Source of the DNA: Trichinella spiralis
Lineage: Eukaryota > Nematoda > Enoplea > Trichinellida > Trichinellidae
Length of the DNA stretch: 64,000 bases
Assembly: GCA_000181795.3 (NCBI GenBank)
Contig: CM012955.1
Coordinates: 10,923,976-10,987,975 of the forward strand
Direction of reading: 5' to 3'
Part shown: piece after piece, positions 58,701-64,000 of the stretch
How positions within the stretch are numbered: the first letter of the stretch is position 1
Layout: the number at the start of each line of letters is the position of its first letter
Made by a program: the position numbers and the translations under genes
Notes under the pieces: model-generated
What the model was told of the DNA's origin: nothing
The model's input: the letters and a program-made list of their open reading frames with translations, nothing else
The model's database searches: none

Positions 58701-61700
58701 CACGCACAGCGTCCCCGGAGGGCAGGGTTTTGCGGTTTTGCAAACAATTTTCTCGTCTGAAAGAAAAATCATTGACGACCATCAAAAAAATATACTGACT
58801 GATCAATCGAAGCTTCGAAATTCGCGAGCAGCAGCAGCAACAACAATTTTTCACAACAACCGCATACCGTCGACAGAGGTCAACTGCTTCGATGGATGAA
58901 AAACCACCAACGCACCGGAGTGAAAAATTTGGTCATGCTCAAGCAGTGTTTGAACAGATTCGTTGCCGTATTTGGAAATCATTTTCACTTTCGAGTCGAG
59001 ATATGTTGAAAAATAAACTATATCCTCAAATACACTTATGAACCAGGGTTTGTCTTCACCTGCAACAACAAACAACCGTCGGATTGGAATTCAATTGTAA
59101 GCACAAATGGGTTGTAAAGAATACGAAAAATAAACAAAATATATACCATATTCAAACGACCGCACAAGGTGCCGATGACGACCGTCCAATTGTGCAGTTT
59201 CGATCGAAGATGTTTTCGGATCAGCCCAGTACAAGCGCTCATTTGGCTCGTCGACGCTCAGTCCAGTTGGGTAGTACAAGTTGTCGGCAACCAGTATCCG
59301 ACGTCCAGTGCCGTCCAAAGCTGCCGATTCAATTCTCGCACGTTGGCCAGTGTCCGTCCAGAACAGCATTCTGTACGTCGTACTAATTGCCAAACTGTAC
59401 GGCATGGCCAAATTTTTCCTGACCAACGCAATCGACACTGACCCATCCAACGAGGCAATGTTGATCAGTTTCGCCGACAAATCACTCCAATAAATGTGAT
59501 CGTGGAGCCAATCCACCGCTATGCCGACAGGGCGTTTCAAGCCTTGCAAAAGTACCTGGGCCCCGGTGTCGCTGCTGTCCAATGGGTTGGCAGCCGCCGA
59601 GCCGAAAGCTTCTCGCTTGACAACACGCCCTGGTTCGATGATCTTTTTTCGTGATACGGTGCCGTTGTACGCATCGGTCCAATAAATCGACACGGACGAA
59701 AAAGTGCCGTCCACTTCGGCCGGCATGATGTGATAGTCGAGACTGGTGACGCGCGAATTTGGCATCAGAATTCGATCGTAATGGAATTTTGTGTACGGAT
59801 CGATGGAACGAATTTCTTCATTGGCGACGACCAACAACGCCGGCAAAGAGCCTGACAAATGAAACAAACCGATCCGATTATAAAATATACAAAGGACAAT
59901 AAATGAACAGTGGAATTGGAATTATCGCTCACCGTCGGCTCTGCAGCGGTTCGGATTATTGCCATCGACACTGTAGCCTGCGGCACAATAACACTTGGCG
60001 CCCCGACCATTTTTGCTCAACTCACACTTCTGAGAGCAGAGACCGAACGCCGAACAACGATCTGTTTCTAAATTTCAAAGCGTCATTTAAATGAATGGTG
60101 GGTGAATGGGAAATTTCTTACCGCAATTCAATTCATCCGACATGTCTCCGCAATGGTCGAAAAAGTCACACCTGTACCGTTTTGCTATACATCTGCCATT
60201 ACGGCAACGAAACGGACAATTGCCTGCATATATAAAAAAGCAAATACACATCAATTACAACTGAACAACGAGACATTGAACGGTACGCATACATGACGGT
60301 CGTGGTTCGTCAGAACCATCCTTGCAGTGTTGCACACCGTCACAATGCAAATGTGCCGGATAGCACATTCCGTCTGCACATTTTCGATAAGTCGGCGGGC
60401 AGCCTTTTACCGCTAAACAACAAGCATTGAAATAAAACGATGGTCCGTCCCACCTTCCAAAACAACAACAAATTCATCGTGTTATTTACCGCACAGTGAT
60501 GAATCTTCATCTGAACCATCTATGCAGTCGCGCTGACCATCGCAAATCCACCCGGTTCGTATGCACTGATTCGACTGACGGCACTGGAACTCCGTACGAT
60601 TGCAAGTGGCATCTGATTGATCAAATGAGTAAAATTAAACAACAACAAATCAAGCGGATAACAAACCAACCCTTACCGCATCCAATTTCGTCCGATTTAT
60701 CACTGCAATCCGCCTCACCGTCGCATTTCCAAATTTTTGGTATGCACTGTATTCCATTTTTACAAGCGAACTGAGTAGAACGACACGTTACGAAACCTAG
60801 AAAAAATTACACCAATTGAATGCAATTTCACTACACACAAATAATGGACGAGTTTCATCAAATCGTACGCAAAACGGTCGACAAAATTATAATTACCTGG
60901 CAAGCATCCAGCAGCCGCAGTTTCGTCACTACCGTCATCACAGTCCCGTTCGCCATCGCACAGCAAGCTTTGCATGATGCACTGCTTGCGGTCATGACAA
61001 GTCCATTCATGCAAACCACAAACCACCCCTCCTCTGGTACAGTTCAACTCGTCACTGTAGTCCGTACAGTCGGGATAACCATCGCAATGCCAGCTGAAAA
61101 TAGTACAAGTTTAAAAGGCGAAACAAGTAAGTGAAAACAATTTTTTCATTCAAAAAAATTCCAGAAATCATTCAAAAATATAATTAATACTCGATCTTTT
61201 TAACTTTACATTATTAACAAACAATTGCACATTCTCATTATTGTCGCATGTAAAACAGCGTTTTACAAACCTGTGGTCAAGTTTAAATTCTGCACAAACT
61301 TTTCCAATATTAACCGAAATAAATTAATTTAAAAAAATTCAAGAAACCTTTTCGGAATACAGCGGCCATCTCCTTTGCATGGGAAACTGCTACCACCGCA
61401 CGATCCATTGGAACAGTTCAGTTCGTCTTCACCATGCAAGCATTCTTTCTCACCGTCGCAGTGCCACGACTTTGGAATGCATCGTCCCTCTGGACAGCGA
61501 AATTCATCACTGGAACATGTTCGATTGCCTGAAATAAAATAAAAATTACTACCAACATTCAAACATACAAACCGGCAAAATGCACATTTAAAAAATATGG
61601 TTTTTATCGCTTTCAAATTATCAACAGCAGCTTGAAAACGTTCAGCCAACTTTAACATTAAAAATATATTATTAATTACACCTGCATAACGGGCAGACAG

Positions 61701-64000
61701 AAAGAAGGTAAACAAAACAGACAAGCAAACAGTTTCAAATAATCAAATTGACGAAATAAATGCACGGATTGTTTCTGCACTTGATATTGTGTGTAAAATA
61801 GAATGATAAGTTAACAACTGAAAAGCAGCCCGTGAGAATGAAACAAAATTTTACAATGCAATTTTAAAATCTATATGAATTGACGTAGAAAAAATAATAT
61901 GCATATTGCAAAACTTACGGCAGTTCAATTCATCTTCGCCATTTTTACAGTCTTTCTGCCCATCACAGACCGCCAAATATGGGATACATATTCTGGACAA
62001 CGGACATTGATAATAACCAGCACCGCACACTTTTACAGCTTCAAAAGCAACACATAACAATTACAAAAAAAATCTGAATATCTCTCACAACAGACAAACA
62101 GACACAAATTCAACGAACATCAATGCAAAGTTTAAAAATACTCAATATCATAAATAAAAAATAGAGAATAAATTAAAGTCAACCCTTACTGCAGTTGCTT
62201 TCATCTTCACCGTTCGGGCAATCGATCACTCCGTCACAAAAGCTTTGCTCAGCAATGCAAATGGACGATTTATAACACTTCCACTGGCCAGGTGCGACAC
62301 AATCGTACGTAGCTGCAAACATATGTGAAAACAATTGTTAGTCAGCTAGTTTGATTGTTAATATTTTTTTCAAATTTAAATTTATCAGTAAAACTGTCGT
62401 TGTTCCGCTTACTGCAGTTGATTGTCGTCAGGGATCCTTGCCCTTCGTCACCTCCGTCTGGGCAATCTATTTTACCATCGCACAGTCTATTCGCATTGAG
62501 GCATGTGCTACCGTCCGAACAGGCGTACTGACCAGGCAAACAGTGAAATGCTGGACAAGCATTCGGAACGAAGTACAATTCATCCTGTCCATCGCCGCAA
62601 TCGTCCTGACCATCGCACCGCCACCACGACGGTATACATTTGAACGTTTTTGTACAGACAAAATGTGATCTGCATTTCACAACAAACAACACGTTTATAA
62701 CAAACAAACAAACAAGCAAACAAGCTGAGCAAAACGATTATTCAGCATACGGTTTACAGTCGGCCGCACAGTCATTGTCACTTTGCTTTTTGAATCCATT
62801 CGGACAATCACAAGTGTACGGCTTTGATTCATTTCTCGACCCAAGGCAAAGAGCGGCGCACATGCCATGTCTTCGACATGGCGCGTAAGCAGGAGCTAAA
62901 TAAGTGAATAAAAAAAACAGAATCACATATACACAACACGAGAATATGAATGAGAGAAGATATAAATTAAGACACACACACACACACCTTTTGGCTTCGA
63001 CGCCGGATGCACCACGGTTATGCCCATCGGTGCATACGGAAGCTGTGGAATGACCAACGACCGATTCTGCCCAGAATGCTTTTGCACTCGCTGCACAGTG
63101 CCCGTTTCCCAATCAGTCCAGTATAGAAAATCTTCAAACAAATACATGCCAAACGCATGGAATGCTTGAAACGTGATCACTTTGCGAACTCCGTTCCCAT
63201 CGTAACTGGCCATACCTGAACATGGTGAAAATTTTCTTTGAAAAAACAAAGAAACTGTCCTCTTCAACACGGTCATCAATCAAAGTAATTCAAACCAATG
63301 TAATTCAGGCCCGCGTCACCCCAAAACACCCTCTTCATGACGTAGTCGAGTGTTAACGCGTTTGGCCATTTCAAAGAATCTGTAACAATCAACATAACAT
63401 TGCTGCCATCCAAATCCATACGACCAATATGTGCATGTAAACCCCAATCAGACCAAAATAAATATCTGCAAAAAAAAAGAAACGAAAACATTTTACTAAT
63501 ATTTTGTTCAAGAATTGAGAGCAACTGAAAAAGAGACAAGAAAAAAACAAACCCGGCTAATGGATCGACCACAATAGCACGAGGCTGTTTCAACGGTTTG
63601 CCTTTGAGCAAAACTTTCCTGTACTGACCATCCAATCTGGATACTTCGATGGTATCGGTGCCTTTATCACACCAGTACAAATTGCGCGCTACCCAGTCGA
63701 CCGCCAGTCCATCCGGACTGCGCAGATCATGCCTATGCAAAATCTAAAAATCAACCAATCAAAACGAATGTAATCAATCAATGTTCTTTCTTTCTTTCTT
63801 TCTTTCTTCTTTCACAGTATTTTGTACAGTGTTTCTAAAAGTGAAATAAAATACGAAATAACTAGAATCGCAACCAACCTGCCAACCAGTTCCGTTGAGA
63901 AACACTCGACCAATGTAAACAGAAAGTTGAGAAATGTCCGACCAATAGACGCGATCCTCTTCAAAATCATAATCAATTGCAATAGCATTGGTGAGATTGA
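55711..64000 (-). CDS. LRP1: LRP1-type LDL-receptor-related protein, C-terminal 1,664 residues
   Basis: Large endocytic receptor; the gene continues past the right edge. Twenty-seven exons are seen, first 63879-64000, last 55711-55833, all joined in phase. Order: end of a YWTD beta-propeller ([40 protein letters not shown]; 63000-64000), an EGF module, eleven LDLa repeats (60122-62669) each with CDG and the acidic DxSDE-type cage, one EGF (59933-60067), a second propeller (58868-59851; [30 protein letters not shown]), a run of EGF modules (56612-58756), one membrane span (exon 56460-56574) and a ~85-residue tail. Eleven LDLa repeats followed by this order match cluster IV of human LRP1. The tail has [12 protein letters not shown], the distal NPxY endocytosis signal, while the membrane-proximal one is NPAF. 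A dibasic KR in the second propeller falls where LRP1 is cut by furin. Confidence 0.93.
59613..59618 (-). other. Dibasic (KR) site in the LRP1 ectodomain propeller
   Basis: The codons AAG CGA encode KR in GRVVKREAF, inside a loop insert between the first and second YWTD strands of the last propeller. In vertebrate LRP1 the RHRR furin cleavage site that makes the 515- and 85-kDa chains is in the corresponding insert. P4 here is V, not R, so cleavage by furin itself would be weaker than at a canonical site. Confidence 0.6.
62970..62987. repeat. (CA/GT)n run forming a splice donor
   Basis: On the minus strand the exon 62988-63215 of the LRP1-like gene ends in AAAAG and the intron begins inside a GT repeat (GTGTGTGTGT...). 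The donor dinucleotide is therefore part of the microsatellite, and several adjacent GTs could compete. Confidence 0.8.

Noticed and set aside
59084-59493. Plus-strand open frames of 70-100 codons opposite the LRP1 propeller
   Set aside because: Antisense shadows of the large 59147-59851 exon.

Overview
The window is metazoan nuclear DNA: AT-rich, dense in genes, and made of multi-exon genes with many introns of about 50-70 bp. I rebuilt exon chains by hand, joining exons at GT-AG (twice GC-AG) borders and keeping reading phase. Twelve genes could be named from protein families. The gene set (inner-ear-type or sensory cilium genes, LRP1-type receptor, USF, NSL complex subunit, Twinkle, furin) is animal. 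Several start codons sit a few bases after a splice-acceptor-like TTTCAG, which suggests spliced-leader trans-splicing and so a nematode, flatworm, rotifer or similar small-genome animal. I cannot fix the phylum from sequence alone.

Layout. 0.8-9.1 kb: ITPA-like pyrophosphatase (+), then dynein-2 light intermediate chain DYNC2LI1 (-) and jouberin AHI1 (+), which share a 341-bp divergent promoter holding two consensus X-box (RFX) sites, then the DNA-repair enzyme TDP2 (-). 11.9-12.3 kb: NDUFB3 (-). 13.4-13.8 kb: a possible broken gene. 14.7-18.6 kb: mitochondrial DNA helicase Twinkle (+) tail-to-tail with mTERF4 (-). 21.5-26.1 kb: furin/kexin-type proprotein convertase (+). 27.0-29.6 kb: SLC3A2/4F2hc-type amino-acid transporter heavy chain (-). 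31.0-33.1 kb: USF-type bHLH factor (+). 35.3-36.2 kb: unrecognised 189-aa protein (+). 37.5-38.1 kb: intronless KH protein (-). 39.1-41.7 kb: KANSL3-like protein (+). 44.0-44.8 kb: three-finger C2H2 protein (-). 55.7-64.0 kb: C-terminal 1,664 residues of an LRP1-type receptor (-), running off the right edge.

The 14 kb from 41.7 to 55.7 kb is gene-poor. It holds a decayed duplicate of the 35-kb gene, a tandem array of 1,285-1,286-bp units with patchwork similarity between copies, and scattered diverged relatives of that unit.

Functional links: the two cilium genes are adjacent and probably co-regulated by RFX; Twinkle and mTERF4 both act on mitochondrial DNA or ribosomes and are neighbours; the LRP1 ectodomain has a dibasic site where vertebrate LRP1 is cut by furin, and a furin gene lies in the same window. 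I found no rRNA, tRNA, CRISPR or intact transposon.
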